DNA from: Flaveria trinervia
Lineage: Eukaryota; Streptophyta; Magnoliopsida; Asterales; Asteraceae
Assembly (NCBI GenBank): GCA_025506515.1
Contig: CM046451.1
Span: forward strand, 37,091,595 to 37,155,594
DNA: 64,000 nt
Direction of reading: 5' to 3'
A model generated the notes under the pieces. The model was not told where the DNA came from, made no database searches, and was given only the letters and a program-made list of their open reading frames with translations. Shown here one piece after another: positions 54,903 through 64,000 of this stretch. The stretch's first letter is position 1. Every line of letters begins with the position of its first letter. Made by a program: the position numbers and the translations under genes.

Positions 54903-57697
54903 TCAATGATCCAGACATTCTTGTTTGTCTTGAGCTGTCCCTACACAAAGAAAAGAATTAGTTACATTTGGAAACCCAATCCTTGCTTGTCTTGGCTCAT
55001 TAACAGAAGGTAATTCAACAGTAATAGATCCTATGGTTGTACTAAGAGGATCTTGGGCTGTTGTTGATGGAGAATTCTCAGTCACTTGGTCTTTGTTATA
55101 CATCCACACCACCTTTGGAGTCTTGGACTTGACCTTCAAAACTTCGGAAGCTTTTGGGACTTCGGAAGCTTTTGGGACTTCGGAAGTTTTGATGACCGAA
55201 TCTTCGGAAGATTCTGCAAACACTGCAGCGGACTTCAGAGCTTCGGAAGAACTCCTTTCTTCCGAGACCAACTTCTCTTCCGAGGGTAATTGTCCACTTG
55301 CCTTCTTCTTAAACTTGGAGCTTCTGAAGGAAACATGTTTTCCTTCCGAAGCTTGAATCTTCTTGAGACCCTTTGAAGTCTTTGTTTTAGTCACATGGAC
55401 AATACCTTTAGGATTATAAGGACAATCCTTAGCAATGTGAGTGGTACTTTCACACATAACACAAATCATCTTCTTCTTCACAAGAGCCTTTTGCTAGGAA
55501 CAAGACTGTCTTTGATCATATCCCTTCTCCACCTTCATCTTTGCAGATGCTAAGATAGTCCTCTTAGACTGAGAACTATTCTTGGAGTTTGATGGTCTAG
55601 GCTGTGTAGCAGTGGTACACAGCACATCAGTCTTCTTTTTCTTACTAATATGAGTTGAACAAGAACCAGAACTCTTAGCAGAAGAGTTTTGGTTTATGTC
55701 TTCAGTCCCTACCACTTTAAACCCTGTAGAGATGAAAACTTGTTTCTGCTTAGAGTCAAAAGTAGCCTTGATCTCTTGGGCCTTCCTTGCCTTTCTTTTG
55801 CTCTTTCTGATCAAGTTCTTTCTCATGGACTTGGTCATTATAGTCTTCTTTTTCTCCTTAGAAGGATAGTGTCCCTTCTTGGAATCCTTCTCTTCACTCT
55901 TCTTAGAGGAATTCTTCACTCTCTTTTCTTCATCCTCTTCACTCATAGGATCTATGAGAGCAGGCTCATCTTCACAAGTTCCACACCTAGGAGATCTTAC
56001 AGACAAGATTGTGTATGGAGGAGCTATCTCATTGGATCCTAGTCCCTACCTGTTTTGATAGCACACTTTGTTGTGCAGGGATGAAGATATCACGTTCTTG
56101 AAGGTCTCTTCTTCAAGAACACTCTTTTCTGCCCTGGCTTTGCTCATCACAAGCTCAGCCTGGCACTCAGTCAGCTTGGTTATGAGATCTTTGATTTGAG
56201 TCCTAAAATCTATGTGTTCATGTTTTAGAAATGAAATGGTTTTCTCTAGGTCCTCTATCTTCAGTTTATAATCATTTTCAGACTTTCTAAAATCAAATTT
56301 TAAAATGTTTAAGGACTCAAGATCAGATCTCATTTCCAAGTTGTAGGACTTGTATCTATTAAATTTAGCAATGCATTCAGGAGTACAGAGATGTTCCAAT
56401 ACCTTGGCTTCATCAAGATCTGCCATCAATGCTTGGTTAGGAGAAGCATCTTCCACCCAAAAGCTCCAGTCAAAGCCTCCTCCTTACCAGCAACAACAGC
56501 TTGCTGCTTTGACTTCTCATTCTAGAGAGCTTTGTCAGTGTAGTTTGGTCTGGGTTGTATTTGGCCACCATTTGTTCTAGGTGCCTTACACTCTCTAGAA
56601 AAGTGGCCCATCAAGTTACAGTTGTAACACTTGACTTTGCCTTTGTCCAGGCCAAACTTTCCACTGGTTGCATTGCTTGGAAATTTCTTTCCAGTCCTCT
56701 TGTAGAACTTCTTGGCTCTGTGAGTGAGAAGAGCCATCTCTTGGACTATTTCCATGTATTCTAGATCATCTGGATGAATACAGTCCAGATCTTCAAGAGT
56801 GAAAAGAGAGTTCCCACAGCTTTCATCAGAAGACACAAAAGCTTGAGAAGAACTTGTCTCTTAGAATGGGCTTCCTTGAGTGTAGTTCTCCTTTGGTTTC
56901 TCTGGGAAGGTGATGAAAGGACCCTTTGGTGAGTTGTCATGGTAGCATATGAGATGATGTTTGGGTTCTATGCTATCCCTTTCAATCACATGTAGGGCTG
57001 GACCCATTTGACTGTTGGAGTTTCCAGATGAACCTTGCATGTTCATCTCCATCTGGTAGCCGGTAAGAATCCCATATAACTATGTCAGAGTAAGATTTTT
57101 GAGATTATCAGTTCTCTTGATCACCACACAGTAGTGTGTCCATTGCCTAGGAAGTGAGGACATGAACTTCCTTACAATATCTCTATTTTCAAGAGAAACT
57201 CCTCCATCCACAAGGGTATCCACAATCTCAACATACCTGAAGTACTGCTGAGTCATGGTTTCACCTGTCTTGAAGGTGAAATTTTCAAACTGCTGCTTCA
57301 AGAGATCCTTCTTGTTCTCCTTGGCTTCAGTGAAACCCTCATACATCAGTTTCAGTGCATCCCACAACTGCTTGGCTATTTTGTGCTTCTTGAAACCTCT
57401 ATACACAGAGTTTGGAAGGGCAGTTTGAAGGGCTGTCATGGCTTTTCTGTCAATCTCTACTCTCTTCCTATCTTCATCAGAATAGTTAGCTACATCTTTG
57501 GGGATCATACCAGCACCAATAGCAGAAGGGGTGCTAGGTATGAAAGTTCCATTCTTAATAGACTCCTACATTCTTGAATCAAGAGACCTGATTAAACCTT
57601 CCATTCTAAAAAAACCAGGTATCAAACTCATCAAGAGTGATCAGTGGGGACTTGTTCATGGTTCCAGTTCCATATCAGTCTTGGAAATGGTTGCCAT
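54903..57697 (-). pseudogene. gag: C gag
   Basis: ATG at 57697, early shift, then SPLITLDEFDTW. Main Gag core 57508-57080: NYSDEDRKRVEIDRKAMTAL, QLWDALKLMYEGFTEAKENK, FMSSLPRQWTHY. First CCHC knuckle CYNCNLMGHFSREC (near 56650-56590), a probable coiled coil (56456-56046), a Lys/Ser-rich spacer, and a second knuckle CVMCESTTHIAKDC (near 55465-55420). The tail (55360-55130) encodes repeated SEVPKASEVPKA from the C-family DNA motif. Stops separate the pieces. Confidence 0.8.
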
Positions 57698-57766
57698 TTG
57701 AAAATTTTAGTAATTGTGTGTTTGAGGGATCTTAAGATGGTGAGATCTTATATCAAGAGCCTAGAA

Positions 57767-57779
57767 AGCTCTCATACCA
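57767..57779 (-). other. C primer binding site
   Basis: Minus strand TGGTATGAGAGCT: one mismatch to the initiator tRNA-Met complement, two bases after the LTR. Confidence 0.8.
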
Positions 57780-57781
57780 AA

Positions 57782-58594
57782 TGCAGGACCGCTGAAGGGG
57801 GTGATTACAACAGAACAACACAAAGAGGAGATAAACCAAACTTAATCAAATAGTAAACTGGATTAACCATAATAAGACACTAAGAACACAAGTAATGTAA
57901 GATACAGAACACAAGAGCACAAGTATATGGTTTTCAAGAATGCAGTATATTGCTTTCTCTATGTTCTATTACAAGTGTTACAAAGCATATTGGAAAGATA
58001 CAAGAACATGAGATACTTATACTACATCCTACAGCCGGCTATACTTTGAAAGCCAGCTGGATACAATTGACTAGACACAATAAATCAATTGTAGAGTCAA
58101 AAGGCAGATTGCCTTTTGACTAGTGACTATGACATGCCATAGTTCACATCCTTATCTATTAGAAAAAGGATAAAGTACAAGACGTAGAAAGTTACAAATT
58201 ATGACCTCAATGTACAGTTACCAAAATCATAGACCTTTTCACCAACTCATGCAAGTTGGTGACCTTACAGAGATGCAGCGGAAAGGTGTCCAGCTTTATA
58301 GAAAAGTACATTAGATAAAGCATGTGTCGAAAGTCTTTGGAAGAAATCTGTCTTCATGATTTAAAGCTTCGAAAGACTTTGTCTCTGAGGCCTCGGAAGA
58401 CTTCATAGTTGGCTTCGGGAGATATTGGTTTTGGCTTCGGAAGATATTGGTTTTGGCTTCGGAAGATTTCACACTTAGAATATTTCTGTTGCATGTGTGA
58501 AACTTTCTAAGCATTCTTCTTCATAACACTTGTGCAACATGCAGGATAGACTTTGGATGTTTAGGTTCCATCAGCCTCTTCATTAATCTCTACA
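57782..58594 (-). repeat. C 5' LTR
   Basis: Bounded by TSD ATAAG on the right and PBS on the left. It carries the CTTCGGAAG motif (58365-58466), with one 22-bp unit doubled relative to the 3' LTR. Confidence 0.87.
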
Positions 58595-58599
58595 ATAAG

Positions 58600-60440
58600 T
58601 GTCTTGATCTGAAGTCTTCTCGTATTTACATTTCCCGTCATGCTCGGTTCAATGAAAATTCTTTTCCTTTTGGCCTAATAGATGTTCAAGATTTGTCTAA
58701 ACTTGATCTTTCTACCTTTGTAGAAGATATTATTAGGCCAAATTCACAACCACAACCTCCTTGTTGTTCTCAGCAAAATACACTTCCAACCCCTACCCCT
58801 TGTGGTCTTTGCAAACCTACTACACCTAGTCCATTACCAACCCTGGATACTTTACCCATATTGAGCTTCTCTTTCATCCTATTTTTTGCATGTTGTTTTA
58901 TTCACCGCTAATGAGCCGAGAGGGTACATAACAACAGCCAAAAATCTACAATGGATGACAGTAATGCATGAAGAAATAAAGGCCTTGAAACAAAATAATA
59001 CATGGACTTTAGTACCTCGACCCAAGACCTCAAACATTGTTGGTTCCAAATGGGTATATCGTATTAAATACCACTTTGATGGATCGGTTGAGTGTCTCAA
59101 AGCACACCTCGTTGCTCAAGGTTTCACTCAAGTTCTAGGAATGAATTACTCTTATACTTTTACTCCAGTTGTAAAGGCTTCGATGGTACACATTGTTTAA
59201 TCTCTTGTCATGCTAAATAAGTGGCGTTTGCATCAACTTGATGTAAAAATGCATTCTTACACGGGCATTTATCAAAGACCATATTCATGGAGCAGCGCCC
59301 AGTTTTATTGATTCCCAATTTCCCGACCATGTTTGTAAGTTATCCAAAGCATTGTATGGCTTAAAACAAGCATCACCGGCTTGGTTTCATCGTCTTCGCT
59401 TGTTCTTGATAGCTAATGGTTTCATTTGCAGTCATGCTGACACCTCCCTATTTGTTTTCAAAAGGGACTCATGCATAATGTATTTGCTTGTTTATGTTGA
59501 CGATTTAGTACTTGTTAGTAATCAAGAAGCTACAGTTTCCGCTTTTATTTTCCATTTGAATAGCGAGTTCGCTATCAAAGATCTCGGTGATCTTAACTAT
59601 TTTCTTGGATTAGAGGTTTCTTATATTGATGATGGGCTTTTTCTTAGTCAAGCTAAATATGCCATCGATATTCTTACACGAGCAGGTTTACTAGATTCAA
59701 AACCGATTTCCACTCCGCTAGCTACACATGAAGCCTTTACATCGGACGGACCCTTTTTTCAAATCCTAAACTTTATCACTCCTTGGTTGGGGCACTTCAG
59801 TACTTAACTATCACCAGACCTAACTTGTCTTATGTTGTTAACCAAGCAAGTTAATTTCTTCATGCGCCCATTGTTGCTCATTTTCAGTCTGTCAAGCGGA
59901 TATTACGGTATGTTAAAGGCACTTTATCCTTTGGTCTCATATTTTGCAAGCCCCATGAGAATTCATTTTTGGGCTACTCTGATGCTCATTGGGCTCGTTT
60001 TCTTGAGACCCGGCATTCCACATACGGCTATTCTATCTTTCTTGGAGAAAATTTAGTATCTTGGAGTGCGAAGAAACAACCTACCATATCATGGTCTAGT
60101 TGTGAATCTGAATATTGAACAATGGCAAACACTACTGCTGAAAAATATTTGGATAACTCATCTTTTGGTGGGAGTTACATGCTTACCACCTGACAGACCG
60201 ACACTGTTATGTGATAACAAGTGCCTAATTCAAGACTTAGAATCTTGTTTCACATAAGCGAGCCAAACATATTGATCTTGATTATCATTTTGTTAGAGAG
60301 TTTGCTGCTTCTAGTAAACTACACACTAAGTTCATCTCTACCAAGCTCCAAATGGCTAATATACTTACCAAAAGTCTTCCGCACTCTCAATTCGAACACT
60401 TTCATTCTATGCTTCGTCTTGGACCGCCACCCTTTCGCTT
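58600..60440 (+). pseudogene. D integrase tail, reverse transcriptase and RNase H
   Basis: Resumes with CLDLKSSRIYISRHARFNEN. RT: EEIKALKQNNTWTLVPRPKT, VGSKWVYRIKYHFDGSVE, AHLVAQGFTQ, LSKALYGLKQASPAWFHRL, LLVYVDDLVLVSN with YVDD at 59493-59504, DLGDLNYFLGLEVSY. RNase H from 59810 on is in shifting frames, with decayed HWARF- and ADILTKSLP-like pieces. Stops at 59198-59200 and 59805-59807. Confidence 0.8.
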
Positions 60441-60451
60441 AAGGGGGGATA
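60439..60451 (+). other. D polypurine tract
   Basis: TTAAGGGGGGATA directly before the 3' LTR. Confidence 0.75.
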
Positions 60452-60595
60452 TTAGATAATTATGGGTTATATTAGGATATTATTGTGTATATCTTCATGT
60501 TTGTCACTCTCTCCAATTATAGGAGATTATTATTGTAATATATATATGTATTCCACCCTCCCATAAGGGTGTGGTTGATTTCATATCATTCTACA
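60452..60595 (+). repeat. D 3' LTR
   Basis: Matches 44014-44157 at 138 of 144 positions. The first bases are TT, a change from TG. Confidence 0.85.
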
Positions 60596-60614
60596 ATAAT
60601 AATAATAATAATAA

Positions 60615-60655
<41 letters not shown>

Positions 60656-63137
60656 TAATAATAATAATCATATTAAGAGTAATCTTGTAAATAAATAAAA
60701 ATAATATAATTTTTATTATTATAAAACTTGTAATTAATAAGTTTTTACATAAAATGAAAACACTTTAAGACTCCAAAGACCAAACTATAATTTAATTTAA
60801 AACTAAAACTTAAGTTTTAGAAGAGATTAAACAAATCTATAACCACAAGGACTAAAACTATAAATTTTCAAAACCAGCCTCTTTCTTTCCCTCTATTTTT
60901 CGGCTAGCCCTACGGCCACCGCCACCCCGCGGCTCTGGCAAGGTCAAAAACCGGGTTTTAAGCCTCGGTTTCGACCCCAAATCACACCAAAAATTCGTGA
61001 GAAAAATTCGAACTTGAGTATATGCATTAATGTGGGTTTCAATGTAGTTTTAACGCTCTTTGAACTTGAACCGAACACACATCAATAACCAAATCGGTTT
61101 TACACCTAAATCATAATAACAACACATTCAAACGACTAAAAACGTTCCTTTAATTATCATGAACAAAATGTGATGAATCATTGCACCGATTAAAATGTTG
61201 CAGTCGTTGGTATCAAATCGACCGAATTGAACCTATAATTAGAGGGCTTTTACTATATTGGGTTTCCTAAACTCTCTGAACCCTCAATTGCTCGAAACAT
61301 ACACACAGACACAACGAATTGGATATCAAGACCATCGCAAGCCTCGTTCGAACCTAAAACCCCCATCCCGACACTAAATAGGTAATTAAATGAGTCTTTT
61401 TGTTCATTTTTACATGGGGAACAAAAGCCCCATGGTTGATTTGATCATCCACCATGTTTTGATGCTCGATTTGAGCCAAAAAGATTCTAGGGTTCTAAGT
61501 CTTGATAATTGGGGATTTGCTAGGAAATGAGTTTTAAACAAAAAAACACCATTTCATAAAACTAGTTGGGCCGTAGCCCAACCGGTTAAAAACAAGTGTT
61601 GTTAGGCGGGAGGTCCCGGTTCGACCCTGGCCCCCTGGCAATATTTTTAAGGGGTTTTTAACCAATTTTAAATTTCAAAAAATGTTTAAATATTATTATT
61701 AATAATATATAAATCATTTTTTTAACCAAGAATCAAATGAAAATATTTTTCTTTTAATTTTCTTAGGAAAATTGGTTAATAAAGTTTTAAGTCTTATATT
61801 TTTGAATTATATATATTTATTATTAATTTTAACCCATAAAGAAATAAATTTCCTTTAATTCTCAAGAGTTTCAATATTTTTTTATATATTTATAATTTTA
61901 AATTGTTTAAAAGAGAATTTATATATATGTACATATGTGTACACTTATTGAAATTTATGAAAATTTTATAATCATTTAAGCCTACAAAATATTATTTATT
62001 ATAAACTTGAAATCGTAATAAATCTCATTTAATTTTTAAGAAGCTATAATATAATGTTTTTCTTACAAATTTGTTACATATATATTTTAAAAAGATAAAT
62101 ATATTGGATATTCTTAGAATGAACATGTGTTATAATGATTAGTTTAAACTTTTTTAATCTATAAAACTACTATTCTATTAAATAGTAAATAATGATCATT
62201 TAATAAAAAAGTTTTACTTTTATTAATAGTGTCAAACACTAAAATTCTTATTTAAATTATTTAATTGCTAAGATAACAATAATTACATCTATGAAAATCA
62301 TGGACAAATAGATATAGACATAACACTAGAATCTCCATGATTAACTTAATACAACGTTTTATTTAGGTGAACGTTAATGAATCCTAGGCGTTATATACAA
62401 GGCTTATTATTTGTACATCCTTTATTATTATGTGATTTTTTCCATACTCCTTTTTGTTTACTTTTATACTTTGGGGGTGAAACATGTTACCTTATGATTA
62501 TTGCACTCGTAAACTCGTTTGAATCTTGTAAGCACTTGAGCATTCATCTTGTTTGTTGTGGTTAGTTGAACTTTAGTAATTACCATATGATGACTATTAT
62601 ATGTACAATCATTAACTATTGTTAGCCTAGCAACGTCATAGATCTATGGGCCTGACAAGCATACTTGGTTAATCCAAGTATACTTAGCTAATCGTTTAAT
62701 CTTGTAATTTTGTAATCTTATAATCTGTCAAGGTTTGTTTGTTACATTTGTCATACATCTCTAGTTACTTTACTCACTAACATATGACATGAATTGCCAT
62801 CTTTTATATATATGTATGTATGAAAACTATGGAAAACTCACCAACATTATGTTGACCCCTTTATTTTTAACATGTTTCAGGAAATGGTAACACTTGCTTG
62901 TTTTGGAAGATTGTTGCAATCTAGGGTTTGACTTAGATTAATAATTAAAAGACATTTATTATTCTTGTGTCGACTTTTTCTATATTTTGTTAACTTTGGA
63001 AGACTTATGTTATTTCTACATGTATGTTATGAATCATGATGTTTAATAATAATGACACTTTTAATAGTTGTTGTGTGGTATGAACAATCGTAACCCTCAC
63101 ATCTCGATGTTTCCACCGTTAAGGTTGGGGTGTGACA
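60596..63137 (+). repeat. G 5' LTR, second part
   Basis: Starts in (AAT)n (to about 60668), then long AT-rich sequence without a supported gene. The end, GGTTGGGGTGTGACA, three bases before a PBS is a typical plant Gypsy LTR end. A tRNA-like segment lies at 61567-61640. Confidence 0.68.
61567..61640 (+). repeat. tRNA-derived (SINE-like) segment in the G LTR
   Basis: TAGCCCAACCGG fits a Pol III A box and GGTTCGACCCT a B box, about 45 bp apart, in a locally GC-rich stretch within AT-rich DNA. The arms do not fold into a clean tRNA, so a tRNA-derived SINE head or a decayed tRNA is more likely than a functional gene. Confidence 0.4.
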
Positions 63138-63140
63138 GAT

Positions 63141-63154
63141 TGGTATCAGAGCCC
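63141..63154 (+). other. G primer binding site
   Basis: TGGTATCAGAGCCC, three bases after the LTR end; initiator tRNA-Met type. Confidence 0.85.
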
Positions 63155-63810
63155 ATAAATGTAGGGATGTAGGTTATTAGAAATGGTGGCCTAGACTATG
63201 GTTAACCTAGGGACCCTTTCATGAAAACTCGTTATGATCTTGTAAGCTTGCTTATATGTCCATCTTATGTTGTTCCTTGTTACATGCTAAATTCCTTACG
63301 CGTTACTTGTTTATATTTATAAATAGTGCCTTAGGATTGTGCCTTGAACCTTGTAAACCCCAACTTCCTAATCCTCCCTTATGCCTTTAAGTCTTACGCG
63401 TCTAATCTTTCTTAATCTTATTCTCGACTACGTGTGTAAATCTACACATCTTATCAAATTGAACAATTCCTTAGACGATATGTCCAAATCTTGAAAATCT
63501 CATCGAGGTTTTAATTCCAATAACCATAGCAAAATGTGTGACACATAAACACCTGTATTCTGGATTTCCTAGCAAAAGGCTTTTGTGCTAAGGCAAGCAT
63601 TTCGTATAAATCTTATTGCAAGACTTGTTATGCTTACCTGGGGATTTCTGGGATGAGTGCTAAATTATGGTCAATATACACATCTTCCTTGAGGTATTTG
63701 GGATTAAGTCACCTTAACGTGTCCATGTTCCTGTTGGCTATGTGATACGAATTGGAACCACCCTGAGTATATCTATAAGTATCTAAAATTCCTGTTTTCT
63801 TGAACAGGTA
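63155..63810 (+). other. G leader with gag largely missing
   Basis: Only about 650 bp separate the PBS from the protease, and no Gag motif or zinc knuckle can be read. A Gypsy gag normally needs over 1 kb, so most of it is deleted or unrecognisable. Confidence 0.5.
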
Positions 63811-63814
63811 TGTA

Positions 63815-64000
63815 TCTTGTAAATAGTCGTTATGCTTTTGTACTGTTTGATTCGCACGTGGATAAGAGTTTCGTGTCTTTAGAGTTCGAGCCTATTCTCT
63901 CTAAGCCATGCACTAATCTAGAAAGATCCTTTACGGTCGAAGTCGTCGATGGAAAATTGATCGTCGTTGATGTCTTAATATGCGATTGTTTATTGAGTCT
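63815..64000 (+). pseudogene. G aspartic protease fragment (Gypsy)
   Basis: Reads NSRYAFVLFDSHVDKSFVSL, EFEPILSKPC, SFTVEVVDGKLIVVDVLICD, the pattern of plant Gypsy retropepsins (LFDSGA...SFVS). The catalytic D-S-G has become D-S-H, so it is inactive. It runs off the window end. Confidence 0.7.

Larger units (their letters stand above)
46328..58594 (-). mobile_element. Element C: Sirevirus-like Copia retrotransposon with ORF2
   Basis: Minus strand, 12.27 kb, TSD ATAAG. LTRs 57782-58594 (5') and 46328-47121 (3'), PBS 57767-57779, PPT at 47122-47132. Gag with two knuckles, PR, IN, RT, RNase H, palindrome gap, TATA and ORF2 occur in the same order as A and B. The first base pair of the 3' LTR end is TA instead of TG on the plus strand. 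LTRs differ by a few percent plus a 22-bp duplication in the 5' LTR. Confidence 0.87.
44014..60595 (+). mobile_element. Element D: small Copia retrotransposon (Ale/Retrofit-like), interrupted by C
   Basis: 144-bp LTRs at 44014-44157 and 60452-60595, differing at six positions (about 4%). PBS at 44158, PPT before 60452. Gag, PR, IN, RT and RNase H are all recognisable. Without C it is about 4.3 kb. Short LTRs and compact size fit the Ale/Retrofit lineage. Both flanks are AAT repeats, so the TSD cannot be read. Confidence 0.83.
43815..64000 (+). mobile_element. Element G: Gypsy retrotransposon, 5' LTR interrupted by D
   Basis: LTR start TGTGATATCTCG at 43815 (cutting E pol), LTR end GGTTGGGGTGTGACA at 63137, PBS at 63141, and a Gypsy protease fragment at the window end. 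Removing D (44014-60595) leaves an LTR of about 2.74 kb, in the range of large plant Gypsy LTRs. AAGCA (43810-43814) is the presumed left TSD. The 3' half is off-window. The left boundary rests on the break in E pol and the TG start. Confidence 0.68.

Noticed and set aside
61567..61640. Functional tRNA gene
   Set aside because: A and B boxes are present but the acceptor and anticodon arms do not pair well.
62377..62565. Small plus-strand open frame of 62 codons
   Set aside because: Inside the G LTR, no recognisable motif, composition follows AT-rich sequence.

Overview
This window is repetitive plant nuclear DNA, most likely from a eudicot with a large genome. It contains no intact host gene that I can support. 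Almost all of it is nested LTR retrotransposons carrying plant initiator-tRNA-Met primer binding sites (TGGTATCAGAGC), with plant-type Copia and Gypsy polyproteins, MULE debris and AT-rich microsatellites. The extra ORF found behind pol resembles hypothetical proteins I remember as common in daisy-family (Asteraceae) annotations. That lineage call is an inference from memory and was not tested.

Layout of the left stack (1-35995). A Copia element of the Sirevirus type (A0, + strand) enters from the left edge and ends with its 3' LTR at 35218-35995. A0 was hit by a minus-strand B-type element (LTR 16-709, body off-window) and by a second A element, A1 (1395-27633, TSD TTAGA). A1 was then hit by B1 (14090-26141). 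LTR divergences judged by eye fit this order: A1 about 4-5%, B1 about 3%.

Middle (35996-43814). A TA-rich microsatellite is followed by a roughly 1 kb non-autonomous MULE-like element with a 10-bp TSD, a broken MULE transposase, and a broken two-exon plant transposon-associated gene. Next come two related LTR-like sequences in tail-to-tail inverted orientation. The second is the 3' LTR of a minus-strand Gypsy element (E) whose pol C-terminus survives.

Right stack (43815-64000). A Gypsy element G with an LTR of about 2.7 kb starts at 43815. It was hit inside an (AAT)n tract by a small Copia element D with 144-bp LTRs (44014-60595). D was hit by a third Sirevirus-like element C on the minus strand (46328-58594, TSD ATAAG). 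G resumes at 60596, and its PBS and a protease fragment run to the window end.

The most interesting feature is shared by the three Sirevirus-like families A, B and C. Each carries a long ORF2 behind pol, with a conserved N-terminal domain, low-complexity S/T/P-rich and acidic linkers, and basic nuclear-signal-like clusters. In each family the pol-ORF2 gap holds an array of family-specific short palindromes that also fills the LTR, followed by a TATA box and then the ORF2 ATG. In family A a 5'-UTR intron with matching splice sites in both copies lies between TATA and ATG. I read this as a second internal promoter with its own transcription unit. All coding regions here carry stops or frameshifts, so these are relics; active relatives would be elsewhere.
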